59,119 nucleotides of DNA, taken from Darksidea phi (taxonomy: Eukaryota > Ascomycota > Dothideomycetes > Pleosporales > Lentitheciaceae). The stretch covers positions 1 through 59,119 of the forward strand of contig JASJFT010000257.1 of NCBI GenBank assembly GCA_030770425.1, given 5' to 3'. The notes below the pieces were generated by a model that saw only the letters and a program-made list of their open reading frames with translations, had not been told where the DNA came from and did no database searches. A program made the translations under genes and the position numbers. Below are positions 12,289 to 23,696 of the stretch, piece after piece. Numbering within the stretch: position 1 is the first letter of the stretch; each line of letters begins with the position of its first letter.

Positions 12289-12501
12289 GTAACTATGATG
12301 GCATCCAATCACTTCAGCTGAATGGGTATCAAACTATCAGTGCTCGAGTGACTAAAAGATCGAGCCCTTTCTCTGATATCGTTCTAATCGGATTGCCACG
12401 GAACGCCTACCGAGGAGCAACGCGCAAATCCATCACACCAGCAGCATCCCGGGACGAAATGCGGGGGCCAAAGTGGGGTTCAGAGAAGGGATTGGCATGG
12501 T

Positions 12502-12540
12502 GTGCGTAGTTAGTGCGTAGCTAGTGCGTAGCTAGTGCGC
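12502..12540. repeat. 11-bp tandem repeat, about 3.5 copies
   Basis: Units GTGCGTAGTTA, then GTGCGTAGCTA twice, then a partial unit. Short minisatellite in intergenic DNA. Confidence 0.85.
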
Positions 12541-12916
12541 TTTCGGTTGGGAGCGTTAATGGTTCCCGACACAGTTGTGGACTTTAGCTTGTATTGTCGA
12601 TGGAATTAGCTCGAGTGCCTGAATTGGTGCTGGTAGTAGCAATAGACCGGGCAATTTGTGGAATTTTCGGTAGTTTGGGGAACATTTAGCGATGAAAGGA
12701 ATGGAAAGCACTTCTTTTAGGACAATTTGAATATATCAGCATGCTTATTACTCTGTAGAGCCGTAAGGAGCATGGGCATCCGCTAAGCTTCTACTTTTAG
12801 CTCGCCTGAAGCTAGTGGTGTCATACCGATATTACTAGCGCTGTTTGCACAAACATTCGGTACTAATTATCTTTAATGGTCTTCAAAAACAATATTGCTT
12901 CGTCTAACTCGACGCT

Positions 12917-13898
12917 CTACAGCTTCGAAGGCTTCCATTCTGGCTTCCTCTTCTCCGCAAACGCCGATAAGCCCTCTCTCGCATTTTCGCCTGCACTCAG
13001 TGCCTCACTATACCGTTCAATAGTCAACTGTGTTGCCCTTTCTACACTCCCCGTTTCCCACGCTTCCTTCAACGCCGCCCGCGTAACAATCGCCGCATCT
13101 GGGCTTATTGCTGCGATCTCGTTTGCCAGCTTGAGAGCTTCGTCGACGACAGTGTCTTGTGATGGGGAGATGCGATTCACAAGGTTGAGCTCTTTTGCAC
13201 GTTGAGCGGTTATGGGCTTGCCGGTGAGTGCCATTTCTGAGGCAATGGGTATGCCAACGTTGCGAACGAGGCGAGGTGGGCCGCCAGCGCCGGCGAAGAT
13301 GCCGCGCAGGGCTTCGGGAAAGCCGAAAGTTGCGTTCGGGGAGGCTACAACCATGTCGCTAGTAGAGAAGTTAGCATATATCTCGTAGTGACCGAACCGT
13401 CTCGTTCCAATGTGGCCAAAGAGATCGTCTCTTTACAACGTCCAGAATCTACTCTTTGGCACATCCAAATGCATAGAAAATGGGAGATACATACCATCCC
13501 AACACAATTTCAAAACCACCTCCAAGCGCAAACCCATTGACCGCCGCAATAATCGGCTTCTTCCCCTGTCTTCTACTCACCCCCGCAAACCCACTCAACG
13601 GATGTCTCTGGCTTGCCACATCCTTCTTGATCAAACCCGCCCCAATCTTGCCCAGCTCGATGAGATCCTGGCCTGCGCAAAACGCCTTCTTGCCTGCGCC
13701 TGTGATGATGGCTACGCGCAGGTTCGGTTCGCGATCGAACCAGTCGAAGACAAGCCCCATTTCAGTGTGCCCAGCATATGGTATACTATTCATTTGACGC
13801 TCGCGGTTTATCGTAACGAGTAGCACGTACGGGGCCGGGTAGGTGAGGAGGACGTGCGAGGTTGGCGGGGGGGTTGTTGCGGGTTTGACGATGGCCAT
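12917..13898 (-). CDS. Peroxisomal enoyl-CoA hydratase/isomerase family protein
   Basis: A crotonase-fold protein of 281 aa. Exons: 13898-13495 and 13358-12917, with a 136-nt intron (donor GTATGT, acceptor CTAG). Crotonase signatures are the CoA-binding segment AFCAGQDL (about residue 70) and the oxyanion-hole stretch ALGGGFE with the following CDMVVASPNATFGFPE, where the second catalytic acidic position lies. The C-terminus is SKL, a canonical PTS1 peroxisomal import signal, so the enzyme most likely acts in peroxisomal fatty acid or branched acyl-CoA breakdown. Carnitinyl-CoA dehydratase-like and short-chain enoyl-CoA hydratase assignments are both possible. Length is normal. No other beta-oxidation gene is nearby. 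Confidence 0.88.
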
Positions 13899-14270
13899 TG
13901 TGGTTGCTGTTGAAGATGGATGGACGGTGAAGGGAGCAGAATCGGAGGACGCGATAGGTACCAGAAGTTGAGGAGATACCTGGCTGTGTTGCTTTGAGGC
14001 TTACATGACTTCCTGTGCTGAGGATAACAAATCACGAATCTCAGCGCTGGGGGATCTTGTGCCGAGGTTCCTGAACGTACCCCAGATTACTGCTTCGAAG
14101 CAAGCGCGCAAGTAATCAGAGCCGAGTTCATCGGGAGCGAGCACCCTATCGCTCGCGGTTACATCATAACCCGTGAACACTACATATCAACATTTAGAGG
14201 AGCAAGATGCTCATTTCTAATGATGATGCGCTCCTAATGATGATGCGCTCTCTTCCCCTCCCCACCACAG

Positions 14271-14301
<31 letters not shown>

Positions 14302-14424
14302 ACACCCCCCAAAAAAAAAAAAAACACACGTTTTGGGGAATAAAAAAACCAAAGATGAAAAAAAAAAAAAATTATNNNNNNNNNNTTTCCAATTTTTAAT
14401 TGTTTGGCCCCCAATATTTTCCCC

Positions 14425-14482
<58 letters not shown>

Positions 14483-15421
14483 AGGCCACCCATACATACA
14501 TAAACGACGAGGTTTGGGCTATGATAAATCCCAGATGGCTACATAAAGAAATCTTCTAGTACCTATGCATTTTCTGCCCCCCGCCGGTTCCGCCGTTGAT
14601 TCTGTTGTCTGCGGGTGTGTTAGCTATTATGCGAAGCCAGCTTAAACAAAACATCGCTTCACCAGCGGTACCGAGCCTGCCTAAAAATTGTTCAATCCAC
14701 AAGTTTAGCTAGGATATTTGCTCCAGTCATGCCAGGACAAGAAATACCTCTTACGCCGTAGTCCGTCCTCCATCTCAAACTGAACACTACAGCATCGCAC
14801 CATTTCTATATTTGCGGCTACCAGCATCTATAACTCCAGAAAGTGTAACTATTACAATACACGGTAATTTATAGAAAGTGCCAAGACCCAAGTGGAAAGT
14901 ATGCGAAAGTACTTGATATGCCGTGCGAAAAGGTTTACAGGAGTGAATAAGCCTATGTGTGCCCCAGTCAATAGGGTCCCGTGGGGATTTGCGTCTACTT
15001 CCGTTGCTGGGAATGATGAAATGCCCAGCAAACAATAGCCTGCAACACTGCCATAGTGAATCTATGTCCCGCACTTTTGACTCCCTTTTTGGAGGGTTTC
15101 TATCGCCGCCTTTGGGGTCGCATGCACGCAAAGTGCTAAGTCTGGACTTTACAACCCGGTTAGCTTTTCATCCCTAGTTCCCACTCTCCCTATACTATCC
15201 TATCTCATGCTTCTAAAATTTGTAATAATTAAATAAGCCCAAATTTGTATATATCTACTCTACTAATATATTATTAATACTTTCGCAGCGAAAGGATGCA
15301 AGTTATGATGTATCTTAATATCATGGCCTACACCAGCCCACAAATGTCCCTCATAGCTTAGTTGAAGAGGCTAATGGTCGTATATCATCGGGGGCCCAGC
15401 TTCATTTTGTTACTATCGTTA
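13899..15421. other. Intergenic region containing an assembly gap
   Basis: No gene seen. The centre (14271-14480) is low-complexity A and C homopolymer around ten N's. The right part up to 15421 shows only short ORFs. Confidence 0.6.
14271..14480. other. Assembly gap flanked by A and C homopolymers
   Basis: Runs of A (14271-14300 and 14446-14480) and C (14421-14445) surround ten N's at 14376-14385. Sequence here is unreliable and the gap size is probably a placeholder. Confidence 0.95.
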
Positions 15422-17347
15422 TCAGTAGCAATTGCCCACGACGGGAGCTGTACCAGACTCTCCCGCCTCTACGCCAGAACAATCCTCGCTGTTCATCAGA
15501 TCCGCCACCTCCTCTTCCACAGTTGGGCTTGCCCTCGCACTCTCAAATACCTCTACATCCGTCGACATCCCGTCTGTCTCCTCTACCTCTTCAACCACTC
15601 CAACGATCTCTACATCCCAACTCGCCCTCCTCCAACCTCTATCGGGCTCCACCTCCAAACTCGACGGACTTGGCGGCCCCACCCCCTCTCCCTCTTCTTC
15701 GTCATCAAACCCTAACTCCTCCTCCCCAAAAACATCCATCACAACTATCATCATCACACACGTAGTCACCTCCCTCAGCCACAACCGCTCCGCCAGTCCC
15801 TCAAACGCCAAAATGCGTTTCTCAACCATATCCTCCGGATTCGGATAGTCCGTCATCGGCGGTACGCCGATGCCCGCGGCCATGCATCGGTTGACATAGT
15901 CCATGACCAGCCGCGCAGTTCGGGCCTCCTTTCCCGGCTCCTCTTTCCGCAGAACGCTAAGCAGCGCGGTCAGGGACACGTCGCTTGGTCGGATTGGCGC
16001 GCCGGCGCCGACGAGCGTCGCATAGAGGTCGTCGCTGTGGCGCATGGCCATCCAGGGGAGGGGCATGGCGGGGTAGGCGTATGCGCAGAGGTCGGCTTTA
16101 AGGTCGAGGAGGGTGGTTATGACATCTTTGCGGTTGGCGAGGACGGCGAGCTGGAGCGGCGTGAGGCGCGCTTTGGCAGAGTATGTGGCGATGATGAGGG
16201 GGGGCCAGCGTTCGTCATTGTCTGAGAGCTCGGAGTGGGTGGGGAGGTCGGCGGTGGGGTCGGTGGGCGGCGTGATGCAGACGTTTATGTCTTCTCCTTC
16301 GTCGATGAGCGTCTTAATGACGTCGGCGCGGTCGGCGAGAACGGCTCGGTGTAAGAGCGTGAGGCCGTTTTCATCGGTGCAGTGGATGTCGGCACCAGCT
16401 TGGATAAGGGTGCGCATATTTTTCGTCTCGTTGCATATGGCGGCATATTCGAGGGGTGTAAGACTGAGGCGGTCTTTGACGTCGAGATCGGTGGGGTGTA
16501 TGTTGACAAGGCCTGAAAGGAGTCTATTCTTAAGAAATGCATTCCCAATAGCAGCGAGGTGCAGCTCGGTTGCAGAGTCTAGCAAAGTGGCATTGTTGCC
16601 TTGTTTAGTTTCCGGCGATGCTGGAAAGTGGACGAGGAAGCCGAGAAATAAGGTTGAGATCGGCGAAACACTCATGTATGCTCCGAGTTGCGCGGCGATC
16701 ATCCGCGTGTTTGAACTCGCCGCAAGGTTTCTTATCAGTGCACCCTTTTGAAGGAGTATCGGAACGGGGTCCTTGTAGGAATCGGAACCAATATTCCATT
16801 TGTCCCTGAGTGCAACTGCAAGTGGAGTTCTACCCTGCGTGTCTCTAGTGTCGAGTTTTGCCCCATGTTCTACAAGAACCTCGATATGGTCTGGTCTTCC
16901 CATCTCTGCAGCATGATGAAGAACTGTACTTCTGTCGGATAGACGAAGATTTAGATTCGCTCCGTATTTGATGAGAAGCCGGGTGATTTCAGTATCTGCA
17001 TACAAGGCTGCTCGGAGGGGAGTTTTGCCGGATAGCATCATGATGTCCTTCAAGTTCATCAAGTTTCGTAGGCTTCGGATTTCGACATACTATTAAACAT
17101 GACACAGTCAAGGGAGAGTTGGTGGTGGTGGGCCGGTAACACTTACATGATTTGGATCCGCACCACATTCTAAGAGCTGTTTTACTTTCTTCACATCGTT
17201 TTGGGTGACAGCGTTAATCAAGGCATGTCCTTTGGATCCCAACCCAATAGAACACCGGAAACATGTCGCTGATAGTAGCACATGGCGAAGTTTGCGCCGG
17301 CTGGAAATCGTTGGTAGCTCGGGAAGCGCGGTTGATGTGATGTCCAT
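15422..17347 (-). CDS. Ankyrin-repeat protein
   Basis: A 622-aa protein from exons 17347-17147 and 17089-15422, with a 57-nt intron (donor GTAAGT, acceptor AATAG). About seven to eight ankyrin repeats run from residue about 30 to about 400, recognisable by G-x-T-P-L, L-H-x-A-A and L-L-x-x-G-A-D/N consensus pieces, for example TVLHHAAEMG and LLHRAVLADR. The last 120 or so residues are acidic and low in complexity, without a recognised domain. Ankyrin repeats mediate protein binding. No effector or enzyme domain is visible, so the function is unknown. Such proteins are numerous in filamentous fungi, and this one may act in signalling or self-recognition with the neighbouring HET gene, though nothing in the sequence proves that. 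Confidence 0.82.
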
Positions 17348-18206
17348 GTTCGATTGAAGTGTCGTACGGGTCCCCTGATGATGCTCGCGGTGGGGCCGCG
17401 AGCTAGAGCCAGAGCTGAAAACGACAGACCAATAAGGGATGAGCGGCAGAGAAGAAGGATAAGCGAAGCCACATCCCTAGCACCGCCCTTGAAGCGGTTG
17501 GAATGGCAGCGTTTTCATAACGCCAAGCACCACAGACGACGCACCAAAAGAAAAACCATCTGACATGCTATTTAAAGAACTGCCCCCCTAGCTACTCTGG
17601 AGCTCAATAGCAATTCTACCATGGCTCGAATGTAGGTTCAAGTCGGTTGTAGTAGGGACGCTTAAGAGAGACCTACAAGTCGCGAGACTGATTGGATGAT
17701 AAACTACTGCAAGACATTTCAAGCTGGTTGACCCAGCGCTGCCAGGAAACTCTAAACCTCAGGGGATTCTTGGCGAGAATACGGAATGGAAGGGGGCGAT
17801 AGATAGGTCGGTCATTAGGCGAATGGGCTGAGGAACGAATGTTGATCCCATGGCAAGGCGGATTACGTAATTAGTTAGCCAGGAGTGGGGAGCCCTGCAC
17901 AGCCGAGCCCTGCACGCCAACAGAGATTCATCACCATCACCTCCTCTATATCTTCAATTGATATCCGGATCATTAAGTGCCAAGAAGTAGGGAAAGCTGT
18001 ACTTAAAAAGGCCTTTACATTCTGTCGGGCGTTAGATGCGCCTTCCTCTTAGCGATAGAGCCTGCGGTTGTACCACTGAAGCCTGCCCCGGTCAGAACTG
18101 TATGTTGACTCGATGACGACCTAGAGATGTCAATGATTCCACATTTAATCCCTGTATGATGTCACCAGCAATGGATTTGTGGGGATAAAAGGTTAACAAT
18201 TTCTAG
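17348..18206. other. Intergenic region between ankyrin and HET genes
   Basis: Divergent promoter space of about 860 bp. It probably also contains a short 5' exon of the HET gene: an ATG near 18034 followed by an open stretch to a GTATGT donor near 18102. The phase of that pairing does not fit the acceptor at 18206, so the exon was not called. Confidence 0.5.
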
Positions 18207-20360
18207 AGGAAGAGGCGAGAGCCTTTCAAATGGGAGCCGCTTGCCACGCCAACAACAATCCGAGTGTTGACTTTAGCCGCTGCTGAACATAATGTCAACA
18301 CTATCAACTGCTCCATGACGGAAATCGATCTCAGAAACAGTCCCGTCTATCAGGCTCTGTCATATACCTGGGGGCTCAATCAAGTACGGCGACGACTGCG
18401 ACCGCTACCGAAGCGAAGCATTATCTGCAATGGCAAGACTCTTACGATTGCAGAAAACCTGTACTTTGCACTCCGCCATCTCCAGTCCTTGGGCGAAGAC
18501 ACCCCAGTCTGGATTGACGCAATATGTATCCATCAACAAGATAAACAGGAATGCGCGGTTCAGGTCCAGATGATGGGTCAGATCTATCGCGCTGCCGCCA
18601 AAGTCATTGTATGGCTCGGCCAAGGGGATCCGTTTTCCAGAAAGGCGATGCAGTGGATCCAAGCCAATTGTGACGGCAAAGGGGTAATTGCGTTTTCTAA
18701 ACGAACCTCATTAAAGGCCAAGCATTTATTCCAAATCGAAATCGAAGAACTATTAGGCGCTGTGACACGAAAGGATCGAAGTAAACTTACCCTAGGTGAA
18801 CTGGTAAGGGATGTTGCCGGTGAAGTGTTCCTGCCGTATCTCTTCTTTGGTCGATGGTTCACTCGGGTTTGGGTTCTTCAGGAAGCCATTCTTGCCCAGG
18901 AACTGACATTTGCACTTGGGGATTGTGTTGTCTCCGATACGGCGATGTATCGGGGGCTCGGTCATGCACTTGAAGTCCAAAGACGGCAGACTGTTAAAGA
19001 GTTCCGAGGCCTCCGGCATTTCCAGCAGTATGGAGAAAACCAGCTTGTTCACTTACACAGTGTAAGGGCAATGTTCGACACGAGATTCGCCATGAAATTT
19101 GGGGAAGGCGGCCAGGGATCGCTACTGGACCACTTATTGCTTGGTTGGAATCGACGAGCTTCTGATACAAAGGACAAAGTTTATGGCGTCCTAGGTCTGG
19201 TGAATGAGCAATATCGAGAGAATGCAACCACTGAGCATCACTCCACAGCCTTGGCAGTGGATTATAAAAAGGACACTAAAAATGTCTTCTTAGAGTGTTG
19301 TCGGTTCATCCTCTCGTCGGACTCCAGCTTCACTGGTTTATCGCTTGCGACTGGCCTTTCTCCGACAAAGACGCCGCCCACTGTGATTCACTGGACAGAG
19401 GCGAATCGAAAATGGCATCGAATCTTTGGCAGCGAACTCATCGAATGCGGTGCCGTCGATCTCCCATCATGGGCGATAGACTTTACGTGCGCAGCTGAAC
19501 CTCGCCCATTGATATTCTTATACGACCAAAAATTCAATGCAGGCGGACACGCAAAAACAAGGTCCTCAACATTCGATCGGTCCGGAACTATTCTTCAGCT
19601 TCAGGGCCATGTTTGGGATTCCGTTCAGGTGATTGGAGAGGACTCTACCGTATTGGACCGTGACGGATATGACTACTTCGCCGGCGACGTCCTTCGCTTG
19701 CTGTCAAAAGTCGGCCACACGTATTTGCCGACGGAAGAATCCACACTCAAGGCTTTTTCCCGCACCATTACCGCAGATCATCCTTCTGTAACAGAAGAGG
19801 CCGAGAAGACATTTCTGCAATGCGTTGGCGGCATCGACTTCCTGAACTGGCTCACTAATACAGTTGAAGGTGCTCTGCGTGCGCAGGAGAAATACAGTCG
19901 ATGGCAAGATGTATCTGAGTGGTTGCTTAAAGACCCAATTGATGCTGATCAAAAAGCACGCATCCTAAATGGTCGTCGTAAAGCTCTAGAAGCAAACCGA
20001 GCAGACGTAAAAGCAGCATGGGATGAATTTCTCGAGAAAGTGGATCGAGATGGTCATGTGCAGGACACCATTGATGTTGTTGGACGACCGAACACGATGA
20101 CTCCATTCTGGATCGTTTGGCGATACCTGTATCAGCATCGGAGAATATTTCTGACAGAGAAGGGTTATTTAGGAGTTGGACCGAGAGCTGTGAAGGCCGG
20201 AGATGAAGTAGTGATTTTACCGGGCGCGGCTGTTCCCTTCGTATTGAGGAAACATGGTGATATTAGGTTCTTGGTCGGAGAGGCCTACGTCCATGGTATT
20301 ATGGACGGTGAGGCGATGAAAGGCGATGATTTGATGATGACCGATATCCAACTATCTTAA
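18207..20360 (+). CDS. HET-domain (heterokaryon incompatibility) protein
   Basis: The N-terminal third is a HET domain: FKWEPL..IRVLTL leads into ALSYTWG (about 18352-18372), then WIDAICIHQQD (about 18511-18543) and YRAAAKVIVWLG. Such proteins trigger cell death after non-self fusion in ascomycetes. The C-terminal half is the usual less conserved region, ending in a small barrel-like segment (GYLGVGPRAVKAGDEV) common in this family. The first in-frame ATG is 18315, but HET homology starts upstream at about 18215, just after a TTTCTAG that looks like an intron acceptor (end 18206). The true start is therefore probably in an unidentified 5' exon, and the start given is the likely start of the main exon. 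No stop or frameshift interrupts it. Confidence 0.82.
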   Translation, partial: RKRREPFKWEPLATPTTIRVLTLAAAEHNVNTINCSMTEIDLRNSPVYQALSYTWGLNQVRRRLRPLPKRSIICNGKTLTIAENLYFALRHLQSLGEDTPVWIDAICIHQQDKQECAVQVQMMGQIYRAAAKVIVWLGQGDPFSRKAMQWIQANCDGKGVIAFSKRTSLKAKHLFQIEIEELLGAVTRKDRSKLTLGELVRDVAGEVFLPYLFFGRWFTRVWVLQEAILAQELTFALGDCVVSDTAMYRGLGHALEVQRRQTVKEFRGLRHFQQYGENQLVHLHSVRAMFDTRFAMKFGEGGQGSLLDHLLLGWNRRASDTKDKVYGVLGLVNEQYRENATTEHHSTALAVDYKKDTKNVFLECCRFILSSDSSFTGLSLATGLSPTKTPPTVIHWTEANRKWHRIFGSELIECGAVDLPSWAIDFTCAAEPRPLIFLYDQKFNAGGHAKTRSSTFDRSGTILQLQGHVWDSVQVIGEDSTVLDRDGYDYFAGDVLRLLSKVGHTYLPTEESTLKAFSRTITADHPSVTEEAEKTFLQCVGGIDFLNWLTNTVEGALRAQEKYSRWQDVSEWLLKDPIDADQKARILNGRRKALEANRADVKAAWDEFLEKVDRDGHVQDTIDVVGRPNTMTPFWIVWRYLYQHRRIFLTEKGYLGVGPRAVKAGDEVVILPGAAVPFVLRKHGDIRFLVGEAYVHGIMDGEAMKGDDLMMTDIQLS

Positions 20361-21194
20361 GGACCTCATTTATTCAGTTACACATTCCAGGTCCGGCTTT
20401 CCAAGGCGGTCGAACAAGTCAATGTCAAACCTTAGGCTTTGTTCCCCCCGCCACAAGATAGCAAGAGCCGGCATTTCTCACATTGTCGCTTGTATTCTGA
20501 CAACGACGGTGGCATTGGGATGTTTGACTCGCTGAGCCGCTCATATATGTCAGGCTTCGCACTTGCACCAACCGCGTTCGTCAGAATCACCATAGGAAAA
20601 TTTGAGGATCGTTCGAGTGCGGGAAGTCAAGGCAACCAGTCCAGATGTTCCACCCCTCTATATCAGATGCAAATAGGCCTGGGGGAAGCTCGAGCGTCTT
20701 CCCAGTCATGGGCGGACTTGGAGGCGACTGCTAGCCTCAACAAGCGATTTCCAAGACAGGTCGACGACCAGATCGTGTGTGCTGCTATCGAGCGTTTTGG
20801 GCGGTGTGCGAGCGAGGTGGGAAGTAGTGCGCGCGAATTGCGGCGAGACGACGTGGAAAGGCCGGTTGGAGGTGCTCGACTTTTCTAACAATTATGAACA
20901 GAAACGATTAGGCGGAGAGGGAGTATAAGGAGCTCTATAGATGCGTATAACCAAGGGATTTCAAGTCGTAAACCGCTACTCTCCATTCTGGTGACGTCAT
21001 GTCTGCTTTAGATTGCCTAAAAGGGTAGGTTCTGGGAAGTGTGGATTACATTCGCTTTTTTTCGTTTTTTGATTTGGATTTGCATAACGAGTCATCCGCC
21101 CACCTCACCAAAATCAATGCGCGTTGTTGACTGATTGCGCCACAACGTCAGATGTTAATAATGTGGTTTGCTGCCCAAGCGGGTTTGCGTGGAT

Positions 21195-21282
21195 TTGATT
21201 GCGGTTCTGTTTGATTGTGGTTCTGTTTGACTGCGGTTCTCTTTGACTGCGGTTCTCTTTGACTGCGGTTCTCTTTGACTGC
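21195..21282. repeat. 16-bp minisatellite, 5.5 copies
   Basis: Tandem unit TTGACTGCGGTTCTCT. The first two copies vary (TTGATTG.GGTTCTGT), and the last three full copies are identical. It abuts the APH relic directly. Confidence 0.9.
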
Positions 21283-21294
21283 TGCATGACTGTC

Positions 21295-21428
21295 TACGCT
21301 CGCATCGCCGTATTGTCATGACTTCCATCTGAGGAATATCTTAGCAGAGCTTCATGATGGGCACCTCAAGGTAAAAGCGATTATTGACTGGGAAGCAGGG
21401 GGCTCATACCCAAAATACTGGGAATAGG
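21295..21428 (+). pseudogene. Fragment of an APH-family phosphotransferase
   Basis: Translates to a piece reading C-H-D-F-H-L-R-N-I-L, then AIIDWEAGGSYPKYWE and a TAG. This is the catalytic loop (H-D-x-x-x-x-N) plus the metal-binding D-W-E motif of the fungal APH/choline-kinase-like family. Only about 45 codons are recognisable, with no start or N-lobe. It is a relic next to a minisatellite. Confidence 0.65.
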
Positions 21429-22771
21429 TAAATTCTCTCAATACCACGTCTTCCGTTGATGAGGATGATAGGTATCATTATTTGCCTGTGATACGGATGG
21501 GAGAGTATTGTAACGAATGGGCGGCGGATGTGTTGACTGAGCTACTTATTACGTGAGAACTGATAGCATATTTTATTTCCAGGACTTGAATGGCAAACGC
21601 TTAACATTCATCTCGTCCGCTTTCTTTCCGGTGGCAGCATCCTCATCACAAATTATTCATTCTTCCGGGATGGAATCGCGCGGCTGCTTCATTGAGGCCA
21701 TTGTGTTAGAGCTTCTTGTAGCTAATAATTATATAATAAATATTGACTAACTATGAATTTGAGGCTTTTTTGTGCTCAAGGATTGCTAGCTTCGAGGCCT
21801 CCATTTAAATAGCAAGATTCTCTAAAGCTAGACGTGGGTAAGCCCACTAGACATATTTACAAGGACATTCAAATAGGGAGAAGACAACAAGCTTAGCAAT
21901 ACTTGACACTGTAAGGAAACGATTAACATGGCACCCCTCTGCACAACGCAAATACTCTCTCACCCAAATAACAACATGCGTGCACAACGCAACCTTTTCT
22001 CACAATGCTACTTACCTCTCCTCCCCTATAGCTATAAATTCTTTCCCCCAAGTTTCCACACCGGGACCATATAGGTGACTAACAGCCAGCCAACTATTAA
22101 CAGCACAATGCAGACACGCAACCCACGGCCCACGACTGATAACAGTACACCTTGTCATGCCCATAGATCCCGGGACCCAGTGACCATGCGTCCTAATTCA
22201 AGGTGATGCATCTAACCCACAGCGACCCAACCAACCGCCCGATCGACCGTGAAACGACTTCAGCCCGAGCAAACACGCAGTTCTCGTTCCCATCGTCATG
22301 CCCACCGTGATCTCATCTTCCAGTGCCTGGTGATGATGATGCGTGCCGCGTGTTTATGGTTCCGATTGTGCACTGTGATGCATACCCCAAGCGAACAGGA
22401 AGCTTTAGTGGCGAACCAAGTCTCGGTGGTTCACTTTCCGTCAACGGCGTCGATGGATAGATAGGAGAGTCGTTTTGGGCGTACTTCGGAGACAGTCTGG
22501 AGATATATGGAACAAGGTCAAAAGATAAGTTAACCTCCTTTTTGAATTTACTGACGTCGAGTGTAGGATATACCGGATCTTTTTTTTGTCTGGAAACAGG
22601 AGAAGGTAAGGTCTGCCCGACCAAGTGTTTTTACACATATATGGAGAGAGTGAGGTGGGTTTGGTGCCGCAGAAGCTTCCCACCGACATAGAATAATGAA
22701 CAAATACATTCAAGACAATACACAACTTGTGCCTCTTATCATGCAACCTTTGACTAACGTGATCTTACATG

Positions 22772-23696
22772 TCATATAGCAGCCCCAGCAGCCGCCTCTT
22801 TCGCCTCTTTCTCCTTCTTCTTCGCCTCCCTTATAGCCTTTCTTATACTTCTTAGATCTGGCGGCTTCTCGATACCTAGCCTTGCTCTTAGCTCATCCAC
22901 ATCCGTTTCTAGTTCCTCTTCCCAATACACATTGATCACATCGTCACTCTGTGCTCCATTCCGGACCGCCCACGGTCCATATATATCCCAGAACCTCCTC
23001 CACTCCGCCTTCTTCAGGGTGAAAGCGCTGAACACAGCCATACCCGTCATCGGCAGCCCGGTGTTTGCAAATTCAAACGCTTTAAGGGCTACTTCGCCTT
23101 CTCTAAACACAGGCAGACCGACTAACGCGTGATAGAAATCGTGGCATTCGCGGTATCGCTGCATGACGTATGCGCACTCTTCGTCGTCTATGTAGCGCAC
23201 GGCGGCTCGTGTATCTGGTGATACGCCTTCGGCGTCTAGCCATGCTGCGTATGCGAAGCCGAGTGTGTTCGACGGGAGGGAACGGAGGTGCGGCACATTG
23301 AGGGATGTGGAGGTCAGGCGTGGGCGGTCACGGAGGATGCGGCGACCGGTGGGATGAAGAAGCATGCGGTCGCGAAGCTTGTAGATAAAGTAGGGTTGGG
23401 CTGTGGCTTCGCCGAAGGCCGCGATGAGATCTGTAACAATTGAGCTATTTGAAGATAATGCCCGATAGAGGTTGCATACCTCCCCTCCGTGGATCGAGAA
23501 AGCTCAATAGACCGGAGCCGAAAGCTAGCCCCAGCCTTTCTGTCCTCGTGAGAGGAACATGTCCATCATAGTTCGGAGGTGGGCGATTGAGCACCGAGAA
23601 GCATCTGTAGCTTGCAGGGAGCTGAAGTGACCTGGAAAAGTGTCTGGATGGCGCACACACAAGCCCTGCGACCTGTCGCTTCACTGGCGTTGCCAT
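22772..23696 (-). CDS. COQ4: COQ4, ubiquinone biosynthesis protein
   Basis: A 291-aa mitochondrial protein needed for coenzyme Q synthesis, peripheral on the matrix side of the inner membrane, where it organises the COQ complex. Exons: 23696-23480 and 23430-22772. Removing the 49-nt intron joins RRG to [10 protein letters not shown]. The N-terminus (about 40 residues) is basic and Ser-rich like a mitochondrial presequence. The diagnostic metal-binding H-D-x-x-H motif is present as [12 protein letters not shown], and the downstream G.AVFSAF and [15 protein letters not shown] segments are typical. The C-terminus is a lysine/alanine-rich tail. It is transcribed divergently from CMS1 with a 205-bp shared promoter region. 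Confidence 0.93.

Larger units (their letters stand above)
11484..12916. other. Intergenic DNA upstream of the subtilase
   Basis: No gene supported. It holds the subtilase promoter, AT-rich sequence at about 11990-12150, repeat copy B, and an 11-bp tandem repeat at 12502-12540. Confidence 0.55.
20361..22771. other. Intergenic region with a minisatellite and an APH relic
   Basis: About 2.4 kb without an intact gene. It contains the 16-bp tandem repeat at 21195-21282, the phosphotransferase fragment at 21295-21428 and AT-rich sequence around 21700. The ORF at 20439-20888 lacks an ATG and resembles no family. Confidence 0.6.

Noticed and set aside
14194..14503. Frames rich in Phe, Lys and Gly
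   Set aside because: They translate homopolymers and N's at the assembly gap.
18034..18102. Candidate first exon of the HET gene
   Set aside because: Its donor phase does not match the acceptor at 18206; the join would give an immediate stop.
20439..20888. 149-codon plus-strand frame after the HET gene
   Set aside because: No ATG start, no family resemblance, and Ser/Arg-rich composition typical of a chance frame.
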